Assembly: GCA_945860945.1 (NCBI GenBank)
Contig: CAMASG010000016.1
Coordinates: 1 to 41,861, forward strand
Length of the DNA: 41,861 nt
Source of the DNA: Akkermansia muciniphila
GTDB taxonomy: Bacteria; Verrucomicrobiota; Verrucomicrobiia; Limisphaerales; SIAT01
Reading direction: 5' to 3'
Shown here: piece after piece, positions 14,994-24,378 of the stretch
Numbering within the stretch: position 1 is the stretch's first letter
How the letters are laid out: each line of letters opens with the position of its first letter
The notes under the pieces: generated by a model
Databases searched by the model: none
The model's input: only the letters and a program-made list of their open reading frames with translations
Told to the model about the DNA's origin: nothing
Program-made: the position numbers and the translations under genes

Positions 14994-16493
14994 TTATGCG
15001 ATGAGCTTTGGGATGACTTTGCCGGCGACGTCGGTGAGTCGGAAATCGCGACCTTGAAAACGGTAGGTGAGCTTTTCGTGATTCAGACCGAATTGGTGAA
15101 GGATGGTGGCGTGGAGATCGTTCACATGCACCGGGTCCTTCGTGATGTTCCAGCCGATTTCGTCCGTTGCGCCGTACACTTGGCCTCCTTTCACGCCGCC
15201 GCCGGCCATCCACATCGAGAAAGCGAATGGGTGATGATCTCGGCCGGTGACATTCGTGGAACCGCCGCGATTTTCGCCGAGCGGCGTGCGGCCGAACTCT
15301 GAGGCCCACACGACGAGCGTGGAATCCAGCAACCCGCGTTGCTTGAGATCCTTGATGAGCGCGGCAATCGGTTGATCGGCCATGCCCGTGTTGTAGGTCA
15401 GCTCGTTATTGAGGTTGCTGTGATGATCCCATGAAGCGTGCAGCACCGTGACGAAGCGGACGCCGCGCTCGACCATCCGACGAGCGTGCAGACAGCTGCG
15501 CGCGAAATTGCGATACTGGCCCGCACCACCACCGCGCTCGGCTTTGAGGTTCGGTTCTTTGCGATCGAGACCGTAGGCGTCGAGTGTGGCCTGCGATTCC
15601 TTGCTCAAATCCATCAACTCCGGCGCGGCCGTCTGCATCCGCCCAGCGAGTTCGTAGGCGCCGATGCGCGCCGAGATCTCGGGGTCGGCCACATATTGAT
15701 GGCGCAGACGGTTCAGGTCGCCGATGGCGTCGATACCGAGGTGCTGCATCGCGGGCGTGATGCCGGTGGGGTTGCCGAGGTTCAGCACCGGATCGCCTTG
15801 ATTACGGAAAAGCACGCCGGCGTAGTTCGATGGAAGAAAACCGCTCGTCCACGCGCTCGCGCCGGCGCTGGAACCGCGTCCTGCGGTGAGCACCACGTAG
15901 CCGGGCAGATTCTTCGACTCGCTGCCGAGCGCGTAGTTGAGCCACGAGCCCATCGTCGGCCGGCCGAAAAGCGGCACGCCGCAGTTCATCATCAACTGGC
16001 CGGGGTGATGGTTGAACTGGTCGGTGTGCATCGAGCGAATGAGGCAGAGGTCGTCCGCAACCGAGCCGAGATGGGGCAGCAGGTCGGAGAGTTCCATGCC
16101 GCACTGGCCGTGTTTCTGGAATTTGCGCGGGCTGCCCATCAATCGAACGCCCTCCTTCTTGATGAAGGCGAACCGCACTTTCTCGAGCATCGAATCGGGC
16201 AGCTTTTGACCATTGAGCTCGTTGAGTTTTGGCTTCGGATCAAAAAGATCGATGTGGCTCGGCGCGCCTTCGAAATAAATGAGGATGCAATTCTTCGCTT
16301 TCGCTGGGAAGTGCGGTGGGCGCGGCGCGAGCGGATCGCTGCGTTGCGCGTCGGCGGCGAGCAGGCCGTTCTGCTCCAACATCGAGGCGAAGGCGAGCGT
16401 GCCGAGGCCGGTGGTGCTTGTGGCGAGAAAATCGCGCCGCGTGAGCTGGGCGATTTCAGACGGCGAAAGTTCGGGGCGATTTTCCATAATCAT
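14994..16493 (-). CDS. DUF1501 protein with Tat-type signal
   Basis: The protein has 499 residues from the ATG at 16493, or 497 from the next ATG. The N-terminus has a twin-arginine motif, TRRDFL (about 18-23), before a hydrophobic stretch, so folded export to the periplasm is predicted. The body belongs to DUF1501, in the alkaline-phosphatase/sulfatase-like superfamily: ILIYFEGAPSHIDLFDPKP, MHTDQFNHHPGQLMMNCG, VVWASEFGRTPLG and GRDHHPFAFSMWMAGGG. The metal-ligand-like Asp, His and Glu residues are kept. The biochemical role of the family is not established. The start overlaps the stop of the PSD1 gene by 4 bp (ATGA), so the pair is translationally coupled, as is usual in Planctomycetota and Verrucomicrobiota. 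Confidence 0.93.
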   Translation of the reverse strand: MIMENRPELSPSEIAQLTRRDFLATSTTGLGTLAFASMLEQNGLLAADAQRSDPLAPRPPHFPAKAKNCILIYFEGAPSHIDLFDPKPKLNELNGQKLPDSMLEKVRFAFIKKEGVRLMGSPRKFQKHGQCGMELSDLLPHLGSVADDLCLIRSMHTDQFNHHPGQLMMNCGVPLFGRPTMGSWLNYALGSESKNLPGYVVLTAGRGSSAGASAWTSGFLPSNYAGVLFRNQGDPVLNLGNPTGITPAMQHLGIDAIGDLNRLRHQYVADPEISARIGAYELAGRMQTAAPELMDLSKESQATLDAYGLDRKEPNLKAERGGGAGQYRNFARSCLHARRMVERGVRFVTVLHASWDHHSNLNNELTYNTGMADQPIAALIKDLKQRGLLDSTLVVWASEFGRTPLGENRGGSTNVTGRDHHPFAFSMWMAGGGVKGGQVYGATDEIGWNITKDPVHVNDLHATILHQFGLNHEKLTYRFQGRDFRLTDVAGKVIPKLIA

Positions 16494-19400
16494 TCGCGGG
16501 TGATGAATTCATCGAGGTTCAGCAGGACGCGGGAAAGTGCGATCAGCGTGGCTTGCTCGGCGAGGCCGGGTTGGTCTTTCTTGCCGGTGCCGCAAATCTT
16601 CGCGGCGGCTTCGGGGTTCGCTTGTGCGAGTTGGAGTTGCGCAGCATAAAGCTGTTTGAGCCGCGCCAATTCCGCTGGCATCGGCGAACGCGCGAGGCAG
16701 CGTTGAAAGATGCGTTTCAGTTTTTCTTCCAGCGTGCCGGAGTTTTCCGTGTGCGCGATTTTGCCGAGCGTTTGAGCGCACTCGAAGAAGGAACTGTCGT
16801 TGAGGAGTGTGAGAGCTTGCAGCGGTGTATTCGAGCGTTCGCGGCGCGCGCAGAGGGCGTTCGAGTCGGGTGAATCGAACGTCATCAACATCGGGTAGGG
16901 CACTGTGCGTTGAAAGAAGATGTAAAGGCCGCGACGATATTTCTCGTTGCCGGCGCTTTCGGTCCACTTCACTGAATTCGCATAGCCGAGCGCGGCGATG
17001 TCCGCCGGCAATGCGGGGCGGATGCTCGGTCCACCAATCGCCGGATTGAGCAATCCGCTCGCGGTGAGATAACTGTCGCGTACGGCTTCGGCTTCGAGCC
17101 TCAGACGGTTCTGCCGCGCGAGCAACAAGTTGTTCGGATCGCGCTGAGCAAGCTCGGGACGCGCGCGTGATTCCTGCCGGTAAGTGGCGGAAGTGACGAT
17201 GAGTTTGATCAGCGCTTTGCGGCTCCAGCCGAGGTTCGGTTGCGCTCCGGGCATTTTCGCCAATGCGTCGGCCGGTGCAGCAAAGGTGCTCGCGAGCCAA
17301 TCGAGCAACTCGGCGTGCGATGGCTTTTCACCGCGCATGCCGAAGTCATCCACTGTGAGGACGAGGCCGCGGCCGAAAAGCGTTTTCCAAACGTGATTCA
17401 CCGCCACGCGCGCAGTGAGCGGATTGGCGGGTTCGAAAAGCCAGCGGGCGAGGTCGAGTCGGTCAGCACGCGCATTTCGTGGCTTGAAAGGATGCAGCAC
17501 AGCCGGCGTGCCAGGCTGAGCGGTGTCGCCTTTGGTGAGGAAGTTGCCGCGGATGTGGATGCGCGTCTCACGGGCTTTCGGTTCTTCGGAGATGGTGGCG
17601 GCGAACGTCTCCGGCGGCTTGGGCTGTTTCTTTGCGTGCTCATCGAGTTGTGTCTGCAACTTCGCCGCGTCGGTGTCCCCGCTCTCGCGGAAATATTTCA
17701 CCAGCGTCTGCGTCTGCTCCGGTTTGCGCTGCGCGGTTGGTGTGCGCAATACCTCGGCGATGAGCGCGGGTATTGTGTCGGGCCGCAACGGGCCAGCCTC
17801 GCTCGTGGCCGCGATTCGGAAGTGCGCGAGCGTATGCTCGGTGCCGTGGTGCTGATCGATTGTGATCGTGAGCCGCTCGCCAGCGGACAACGTGAGCGGT
17901 TCGCGTGTGTGGAAGATGATGGTGTGCGCACGATTGGTTTGAGGTATCACGGCCCAACCGGTTTTCAAATCGCCGTCAATCGCGGCGGCAGCTGGATAAC
18001 CTTTGCCGCTGCGTTCCTGATGGAAATCAGCGACGGCATCACGCAGCGCAACCGTCCGCTCGCCGTCTGCCCCAGCGATTTTCACGCTGAACTCGGAGAG
18101 GACGAAGTTTCCATTTTTAGTGCGGCCGACATTTTTATTCGTGGAGTCGCCGACCAACGCTTCGAGGCGGAAGCCGGTAATGGTTTTCAAATCGGTTGTC
18201 GCCTCGATTGTGTAAGTGGCGGTGGCGGGATTGGGGCCGCCCACGAGAATGGATTTGTCCGATTGCGTCTTCAGCTCTGCGCCGTTGCTGGCGGCGGCTT
18301 TCTTCGGCTCGAGCACAGTCCAGCGCGCACCGGGTTGTGCCTGCTTCTCCCACTCGGCCTGTTTGCGCGGCAGTTCGTTTTTCACGTAGCCGTCGAACGC
18401 GGATTTGAGCTTCGACTGTTCGGCTTCCCACGCGCCTTTGAGTTTGTTGTAGCTCGCCGACTCAGCGGCTTGCGGAGAGGGGAGATTTTTCTCGGAGGCG
18501 TTGTTGAAGAAGGCGAAGAACTGATAATATTCGCGCTGTGTGAGCGGATCATATTTGTGCGAATGGCATTCGGTGCAGCCCATCGTGAGGCCGAGCCACG
18601 CGGTCGCCGTCGTGTTCACGCGATCCACGGTGGCTTTGCAGCGAAACTCTTCTTGATCGACGCCGCCCTCGGTGTTCGTGAGCGTCTGACGATGAAGGCC
18701 GGTGGCGATGCGCTGCTCGTGCGTGGCATCGGGAAGCAAATCGCCCGCGAGTTGCTCGATGCTGAATTGGTCGAAGGGCAAATCGCGGTTGATGGCGTTG
18801 ATGACCCAGTCGCGGTAGATGAAAGCGAACGGGCGCGTGCGGTCCTTCTCGTAACCGTCGCTGTCGGCGTAGCGCGCGATGTCGAGCCAGTGGCGACCCC
18901 AACGCTCACCGAAGTGCGGCGAGGCGAGCAGTCGATCCGCGAGCCGCTCGTAGGCGTCCGCCCGTGAATCGTTCACAAATTCGGCGACCTCCTCCGGGCG
19001 CGGCGGCAGACCGGTGAGGTCGAGGCTGAGACGGCGGATAAGCGTGTAGCGGTCGCCCTCCGGCGCGTGCGCGAGTTTTTCTTTTTCCAATCGGGCGAGG
19101 ACGAAGGCGTCGATCGGATTACGGACGGTCGCTTTTGAGTTTTTGATCTGCGGGACAATCGGTCGTTGGATCGGCTGGAACGACCAGTGCGCGGATTTGG
19201 TCGCGCCGGAAGCTGAGGCGCTGTCCGGCCACACCGCACCAGCGTCAATCCACTCTTTGATGAGCGCGACCTGCGTGGCACCGAGTGGCTCGCCTTTGGG
19301 CGGCATCACGTTTTCTTTGTCTGTGCCAGAGACAAATTTCACGAGCCGGCTCTCGGCCGATTTGCCCGGCACGATGGACTTGCCTGCGTCACCACCAGCG

Positions 19401-19579
19401 AACGCGGCGGCTTTGATATCGAGGCGCAATCCGGACTTCTGTTTTTCTGGGCCGTGGCACGAGTAACAGTGCTTGGCGAAGATCGGCTGGATGTCGCGCG
19501 CGAAATCCACGGCGGCGCTGGCGGGCAAGGCGAGAAGCAATCCCGCAGTGGCGAGCGTGAATGTCAGCGGCTGGTTCAT
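16490..19579 (-). CDS. PSD1-type protein: cytochrome c domain, DUF1549 and DUF1553
   Basis: This is a secreted protein of 1029 residues from the ATG at 19579. A Sec signal peptide (residues 1-22, ending PASAAVDF) is followed by a planctomycete-type cytochrome c domain with haem motif CYSCH (38-42). DUF1549 covers about 160-370 (RRLSLDLTGLPPRPEE, GERWGRHWLDIARYADSDGYEKD) and holds a second CxxCH (CTECH, near 335). A middle region at about 480-640 looks beta-rich, then DUF1553 runs to about 960 (RLDLARWLFEPANPLTARV, SNTPLQALTLLND). These proteins are large secreted cytochrome-like components of unknown chemistry, often tied to polysaccharide use. A longer start at 19663 adds 28 residues without signal character and is rejected. 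It is the first gene of the minus-strand run. Confidence 0.95.
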   Translation of the reverse strand: MNQPLTFTLATAGLLLALPASAAVDFARDIQPIFAKHCYSCHGPEKQKSGLRLDIKAAAFAGGDAGKSIVPGKSAESRLVKFVSGTDKENVMPPKGEPLGATQVALIKEWIDAGAVWPDSASASGATKSAHWSFQPIQRPIVPQIKNSKATVRNPIDAFVLARLEKEKLAHAPEGDRYTLIRRLSLDLTGLPPRPEEVAEFVNDSRADAYERLADRLLASPHFGERWGRHWLDIARYADSDGYEKDRTRPFAFIYRDWVINAINRDLPFDQFSIEQLAGDLLPDATHEQRIATGLHRQTLTNTEGGVDQEEFRCKATVDRVNTTATAWLGLTMGCTECHSHKYDPLTQREYYQFFAFFNNASEKNLPSPQAAESASYNKLKGAWEAEQSKLKSAFDGYVKNELPRKQAEWEKQAQPGARWTVLEPKKAAASNGAELKTQSDKSILVGGPNPATATYTIEATTDLKTITGFRLEALVGDSTNKNVGRTKNGNFVLSEFSVKIAGADGERTVALRDAVADFHQERSGKGYPAAAAIDGDLKTGWAVIPQTNRAHTIIFHTREPLTLSAGERLTITIDQHHGTEHTLAHFRIAATSEAGPLRPDTIPALIAEVLRTPTAQRKPEQTQTLVKYFRESGDTDAAKLQTQLDEHAKKQPKPPETFAATISEEPKARETRIHIRGNFLTKGDTAQPGTPAVLHPFKPRNARADRLDLARWLFEPANPLTARVAVNHVWKTLFGRGLVLTVDDFGMRGEKPSHAELLDWLASTFAAPADALAKMPGAQPNLGWSRKALIKLIVTSATYRQESRARPELAQRDPNNLLLARQNRLRLEAEAVRDSYLTASGLLNPAIGGPSIRPALPADIAALGYANSVKWTESAGNEKYRRGLYIFFQRTVPYPMLMTFDSPDSNALCARRERSNTPLQALTLLNDSSFFECAQTLGKIAHTENSGTLEEKLKRIFQRCLARSPMPAELARLKQLYAAQLQLAQANPEAAAKICGTGKKDQPGLAEQATLIALSRVLLNLDEFITRE

Positions 19580-19690
19580 TAATGATTTAAAACTATCAGG
19601 CAGCCAATGGACGGTCAATTTGGCGGTTACATTTAAGTCTCTTGAGGAAAAACACCCTTTCACGAACGCGGATTCGTGCTAGGTTGCGGC

Positions 19691-20362
19691 GTGGTCAAGC
19701 CGGCAACCAAGCTTCTTCTTCTCGCGATTCTCTTTCTCGGCGCGGAGTGTCTCGATGCCGCCGACCGTGCTTCCGTGCGGATGAGTCGCACGCGTATTCG
19801 CCAATTGCTCAGCCAGATTGTCCTCGATGAGGTTCCGGCGATGGATGGCTTCAGCCTGCGCGAAGTGGCTGAGTTGCTTGATCGCGAGGCTCGGAAACGC
19901 GACCCAGCCGGTATCGGGATTAACTTCATCATTAATCCGAACATCGTGAACTTGTCGCGTGGCGGTCAGACCAATGCCGGTCCCGCGCAACCCGTGGTGC
20001 CGGTGCCGCCGTTGATTGATCCGAACACCGGTTTGCCGATTCCTCAGCCGCAGCCGGTCGCTCCCGCTGGTCCCGCGAAAGGTATCGACGGGGATGTGGT
20101 GAAAGTGAAAGGGCTCACCGCGCCGCTGCGCCGAGTGACGCTCGGGCAATTTCTCGATGCGGTGGTCAAATCCTTGGATACGCCGGTGCGTGTCTCGATC
20201 GAGGAGTACGCGGTGGTGTTCATGCACAAAGATCCGAACGAGCAGGATGTCTTCACGCGCAACTTCCGCGCGAACCCGAACACTTTCGGACAGGGGTTGA
20301 CGCCCGTTGGCGGTGGGCGTCCCGGTGGCGGACCTGCGCCGGCAACGCCGGGTGGTAATTAG
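19691..20362 (+). CDS. Small secreted protein with secretin N-domain-like regions
   Basis: The product has 223 residues from the GTG at 19691; a GTG at 19676 would add five. The N-terminus VVKPATKLLLLAILFLGAEC is a signal peptide, with a Cys that could allow lipidation. Two segments resemble the STN/secretin N-domain pattern: FSLREVAELLDREA followed by GINFIINPNIV, and VTLGQFLDAVVKSL followed by VRVSIEEYAVVFM. They are split by a Pro-rich linker (about 105-125), and the C-terminus is Gly/Pro/Asn-rich and probably disordered. There is no secretin pore domain, so it is not a secretin itself. It could be a partner or a relic of one. It is divergent from PSD1 and convergent with the CBM9/dehydrogenase gene. 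Confidence 0.7.
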   Translation: MVKPATKLLLLAILFLGAECLDAADRASVRMSRTRIRQLLSQIVLDEVPAMDGFSLREVAELLDREARKRDPAGIGINFIINPNIVNLSRGGQTNAGPAQPVVPVPPLIDPNTGLPIPQPQPVAPAGPAKGIDGDVVKVKGLTAPLRRVTLGQFLDAVVKSLDTPVRVSIEEYAVVFMHKDPNEQDVFTRNFRANPNTFGQGLTPVGGGRPGGGPAPATPGGN

Positions 20363-20395
20363 GCGGAACGATTTTCTGGACTCGCGCAGGCCCGG

Positions 20396-23300
20396 TTACT
20401 TCAAGCTGCGGATCCAATCGGCCAGAAGTTTCTCAGCTTTCTCATCTCGTAACGAAGTTGCCATCGGCGGCATCTGGCCGATGCCGCGAGTGGCGACGCG
20501 CCGAAGCAGAATCGAACGCTCGGGAACACCGGGCGCGATGAGCCGTCCGTCGGCGACAGCGGGGAAGGCGTGCAGCGGATTCACATTGAGCAAGCGCGTG
20601 TTGGTAAGTGGTGTCGAGAACTCGAGGTCAATTTGCGCGTTGCCGCCGCCGGCTTCGATGTGGCAGTGGGCGCAGTTGCTTTGGAGATAAGCGCGCGCGC
20701 GGTCGTTCAGATTCGCTTTCCCATCGTAAGGATCGGGGAAGCGGCGGAGGCCGTCAGGATTACGCGGGAGGAAGGCATTGTGCTGGCTCGCCCCGCGCTG
20801 GCTTCCCATGGGCGCCTGCTTGCTCCACATCTCGTTTGCGGTTTTGTCATCGCTGCCGGTCGCCTTCGCTTCGCGGGTGAGACGGTCGCGCTCGTAGTCG
20901 AGCGTCTTGGTTCGTAGCAAACCGAGTTTCTCGAGTACGATAAGTTGATTGGCGCGAACGCCACCGTAATCGTGGTCACGGTTCATTTGCGTTTCAGTGA
21001 GGCCGAGAACGAAAGTCGCGGCGCGGCTGTGGCAGACGAGGCACTCGGCGCGGCTCGGATAATGCCACGTCTGCTTGCGGATGCCACCCGGCGCGCTCGC
21101 GTCGCGAATAGTGAACTCCTCATCCGCGCCGGCGTCGGCGACGAGCGTGGCGTCGGTCTGTGCTTCGTTCCAACGATAGGTGTAGCCAGCCCACTCGCTG
21201 TTTTGTTTCAGCATCACGCGCGTTTCCAGACGGCGGTTCGTTGATGGTTTTCCAACGGTGGTTTCGAGTGAGAATGTTTTCACGAGCACCACGCCGTCGG
21301 GAAGACCCCACGCGCGCTGGTGAGTGAAATCAATCTGCGTACCGGGCGGCAAGACGAGGAAGCGCTCCTTGTGCGCGCCATCGGACCAGAGCGGCGAGTT
21401 GACGGAATAGGGAATGATGCTGGGATGCGGACGATTGTTTTTCGTCGAAGCGAAAAGTCCGGTCTCGCTCAGCTTGGTCGGGAAGTTCGCGGTGTGGGTT
21501 TCCGCCGGTGTCGGTTCGAGGCGGTAGAACGCGCCGACGTGGTCTACGATAATCGGTTCGCCATCCTGATCTTCGCTGATGGCCGTGATCCTGCAGGGAG
21601 TGCGCGCGACTTCGCCTTGCCAGAGCGTTTTCGTGCCGTCGTGGCGGATGCCCCAGATGCGGCCGGTCGAATAATCGCCGTAGAGATACGCGCCGCGCAG
21701 GAGAGGAAGTTTCTTGCCGTGATAAACCATACCGCCGGTGAGCGAGCGCGCCTCGGCGTGATGATGCTCGGCGACCGGTTTGCTCAGTTTGCCGGGGCCA
21801 AGCGGGCGGTTCGCGTAAAAGAGGTGGCTGCCTTCATACACGCTCCAACCGTAGTTCGCGCCGCGTTCGACCAGCTTGACCGACTCCCACAAGTCCTGTC
21901 CGTTTTCGCCGACCCAGATTTGGCCGGTGAGTTTATCTGCCGTGATGCGCCACGGATTGCGGAAGCCGTGCGCCCACGTCTCGGGTCGCGCGCCGGGCGT
22001 GGTGAGGAAGGGATTGTCCGTAGGAATGCCGTACGTTTTTCCCGCAGGGGGATTCATCACGTCGATGCGCAGAACCTTCGAGAGCAGAAGATCAATCCGT
22101 TGGCCGGTGAGAGCGATGTCGGAATCGCTCGTGCTGTCGCCGGAGGTGACGTAGAGCATCTTGTCTTTGCCGAAGACGAGGTCGCCGCCGTTGTGGCCGT
22201 TGGAATCCCATTCGATCACGACGTGCTCGGACTGCGGATCGATCGCGCCGTTCGGGCCGCGCGCGACGGTGAGGCGCGAGACGCGCACTTGATTTGTGAT
22301 GCCGTTGAAGTTGCCGCTGTAGCCGACGTAGAGCCAGCCGTTGCGCGCGTAATCGGGGTGGAACGCCAGACCGTACGCCGTGCCTTTGCCTTTCCAGATG
22401 AGTTGTGGCGGACGATTCGTCTCGCCCGGCGCGACACGCCAAATCTGGCCGGGGCCATAAGAACCATCCGAAGTAATGACCAACAGATCGCGCGTGCTCG
22501 GTTCGGCGTGGAGATGGATGGGGGATTTTAGATTGATCTCATTCAACGTCTTCACGGCGCGGAACGGCGGCGCTGGATCCGGCGAGCCGACAAGTTTCGA
22601 GTCGGTCCACGGCGGGAATTGAATCTTCGCGAGCGGGCTCGTGGCTGCATCCGGCCCGACGAATTTCAGCGCCGAGTAACGGTCGGTCTGATGGAAATTC
22701 ACTTCGGTTAAATCCGCGGAAGTGGAGAGCTCCGGCTCCGGAGATTTTTTCGAGTAATCATATCGGCAGAGAGCGAAGCGCCACTGCTCATCTGGCGCGG
22801 GCCGGCCGCCGGTACGGAGGAAATCGCGCCACGGGATGCGGCCTTCGACCGACCAACCGCGGTCACGATCGTTGCGGCGGTTGAGCGTGCCGCGCAGCAC
22901 GACCTTCGATTCGAGATGGAACACGCCGTCCTTTCGATGGTGAATCAGGGAGAGATCCTTTTCGCGTTTCGGCACGAACATGTCGAAGCGCGTGTTAGCC
23001 GCGTTTACTTGGAACTCGTAGTAGCCGGTTTTGTTTTCGGCGGGCTTGAAGAAGAGTTCGAACACATCGTTATCCCACGTCTGGCCGTCGTGCTCGGTGA
23101 CGTCGGCGAAAAGGTCGTCGTCGTCCATCTCGGCGTGGAAATAGAGAAACTCGCGATCCCACAGCAGCCGCGCGCGAGTGGCGGCGCGAGCGGGATGCGC
23201 CTGCGCGCCGAGCCACGGCAGTTGGAAATTATCGAGCACCTGCGCGTGTCGCCACGCTTCGTCGCTGGCGTGGCCGTCAATCAACGGCGGCGTATGAGCC

Positions 23301-23452
23301 CAGCGACATTCGTTGGTGGCGGGGAAAGCTGGCGCGGCGGCTTTCACTTTCGTCACTGGCTGGCTTGGCGAAGTTTGTTTGCCCGCGACGCACGCGGAGA
23401 GCGCCAAGGCGATGGCGATGGCGAGAGCGGAGAACGATGCGGCCGTGTTCAT
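20396..23452 (-). CDS. Lipoprotein fusing a CBM9-like domain, a PQQ-type sugar dehydrogenase propeller and a diheme cytochrome region
   Basis: The protein has 1018 residues from the ATG at 23452. The signal peptide ends in the lipobox LSAC (about 17-20), so an outer-membrane or periplasmic lipoprotein is expected. Residues about 45-240 resemble CBM9-like domains (PPLIDGHASDEAWRHA, LYFHAEMDDDDLF, DNDVFELFFKP). Residues about 320-680 form a glucose/sorbosone dehydrogenase-type propeller (YGLAFHPDYARNGWLYVGYSG, HNGGDLVFGKDKMLYVTSGD, WAHGFRNPWRI, GENGQDLWE). The C-terminal third has two CxxCH haem motifs, CLVCH near 803 and CAHCH near 928, as in the SO2930-type diheme family. Together these suggest oxidation of a sugar with electrons passed directly to bound haem. 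The substrate is unknown. Upstream codons to 24271 are an antisense shadow of kdsA. Confidence 0.92.
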   Translation of the reverse strand: MNTAASFSALAIAIALALSACVAGKQTSPSQPVTKVKAAAPAFPATNECRWAHTPPLIDGHASDEAWRHAQVLDNFQLPWLGAQAHPARAATRARLLWDREFLYFHAEMDDDDLFADVTEHDGQTWDNDVFELFFKPAENKTGYYEFQVNAANTRFDMFVPKREKDLSLIHHRKDGVFHLESKVVLRGTLNRRNDRDRGWSVEGRIPWRDFLRTGGRPAPDEQWRFALCRYDYSKKSPEPELSTSADLTEVNFHQTDRYSALKFVGPDAATSPLAKIQFPPWTDSKLVGSPDPAPPFRAVKTLNEINLKSPIHLHAEPSTRDLLVITSDGSYGPGQIWRVAPGETNRPPQLIWKGKGTAYGLAFHPDYARNGWLYVGYSGNFNGITNQVRVSRLTVARGPNGAIDPQSEHVVIEWDSNGHNGGDLVFGKDKMLYVTSGDSTSDSDIALTGQRIDLLLSKVLRIDVMNPPAGKTYGIPTDNPFLTTPGARPETWAHGFRNPWRITADKLTGQIWVGENGQDLWESVKLVERGANYGWSVYEGSHLFYANRPLGPGKLSKPVAEHHHAEARSLTGGMVYHGKKLPLLRGAYLYGDYSTGRIWGIRHDGTKTLWQGEVARTPCRITAISEDQDGEPIIVDHVGAFYRLEPTPAETHTANFPTKLSETGLFASTKNNRPHPSIIPYSVNSPLWSDGAHKERFLVLPPGTQIDFTHQRAWGLPDGVVLVKTFSLETTVGKPSTNRRLETRVMLKQNSEWAGYTYRWNEAQTDATLVADAGADEEFTIRDASAPGGIRKQTWHYPSRAECLVCHSRAATFVLGLTETQMNRDHDYGGVRANQLIVLEKLGLLRTKTLDYERDRLTREAKATGSDDKTANEMWSKQAPMGSQRGASQHNAFLPRNPDGLRRFPDPYDGKANLNDRARAYLQSNCAHCHIEAGGGNAQIDLEFSTPLTNTRLLNVNPLHAFPAVADGRLIAPGVPERSILLRRVATRGIGQMPPMATSLRDEKAEKLLADWIRSLK

Positions 23453-23557
23453 TGATGGTGAGTGTAAAGTTCCGCCTCGCGATGGCAAAGGCAATCCTTC
23501 CGGCTGTTCCGTGCCTCCGTGGTTTACATTCCGCGCGGCCGCTGGTAGGAATGCCAC

Positions 23558-24376
23558 GTGGCAATTCATCAGGAAAGTTTGTGGAAGGCGCTGAATGCGC
23601 CGCGTGGCTTCAGCCTTATTGCAGGGCCGTGCGTGATCGAGAGCGAGTCGCTTTGTTTCGAGATTGCGGCGGCGTTGCAGAAAACCTGTCGCAAGCTCGG
23701 CATCCATTTCATTTTTAAGGCCAGCTACGATAAGGCCAACCGCACCTCGGCGAAATCGTATCGCGGACCGGGCGCGGCGGATGGCTTGAAGATTCTCGCG
23801 CGTGTACGCGAAAAGTTCGGCGTGCAGGTGCTCACCGACGTACACACCGAGGCGCAGGCGATGGAGGCGGCCGAGGTGGTGGATGTCCTGCAGATCCCCG
23901 CGTTCCTCTGCCGGCAGACCGATTTGATTCAGACCGCCGTGGCGACGGGCAAAATCGTCAACATCAAGAAGGGTCAGTTCCTTTCGCCGCGCGAGATGGG
24001 GCAGGTGGTGAACAAAGCGAGAGAGGCCGGTGGCAAAAAGATTCTCGTCACCGAACGCGGCACGACTTTCGGTTACAACAATCTCGTGACCGATATGCGC
24101 TCGATTCCAATCATGCGCACGTTTGGCGTGCCGGTGGTATTCGATGCCACGCACTCGGTGCAATTGCCCGGCGCAGGCGGCGACAAATCGGCCGGCCAGC
24201 GCGAGTTCGCGCCTGTTCTCGCGCGTTGTGCGGTGGCGGCCGGAGCGAACATTCTTTTCATTGAGACGCATCCCAACCCCGACAAAGCGTTGAGCGACGG
24301 GCCGAACATGATCCCGCTCGCCGCGATGCCGAAGCTTCTCGTTGGTCTGCTTAAAGTGCAGGCGGCCGTGCGCTGA
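23558..24376 (+). CDS. kdsA: 3-deoxy-8-phosphooctulonate synthase (KDO-8-P synthase)
   Basis: This enzyme condenses phosphoenolpyruvate with D-arabinose 5-phosphate to KDO-8-phosphate, the committed step towards the LPS inner-core sugar KDO. The 272 residues match the family length. Motifs are LIAGPCVIESE, FKASYDKANRTS, LTDVHTEAQA, LQIPAFLCRQTDL, NIKKGQFLSP, and FDATHSVQLPG near the C-terminal substrate site. The GTG at 23558 is the only fitting start, with a weak TAGGA 8 nt upstream. It begins the KDO/Lpt block and shares a 105-bp divergent region with the lipoprotein gene. Confidence 0.97.
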   Translation: MAIHQESLWKALNAPRGFSLIAGPCVIESESLCFEIAAALQKTCRKLGIHFIFKASYDKANRTSAKSYRGPGAADGLKILARVREKFGVQVLTDVHTEAQAMEAAEVVDVLQIPAFLCRQTDLIQTAVATGKIVNIKKGQFLSPREMGQVVNKAREAGGKKILVTERGTTFGYNNLVTDMRSIPIMRTFGVPVVFDATHSVQLPGAGGDKSAGQREFAPVLARCAVAAGANILFIETHPNPDKALSDGPNMIPLAAMPKLLVGLLKVQAAVR

Positions 24377-24378
24377 GT

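Noticed and set aside
17240-18967. 575-codon plus-strand frame inside the PSD1 gene
   Set aside because: Lies opposite a well-supported gene with haem motifs and domains; the translated text has no domain-like pattern.
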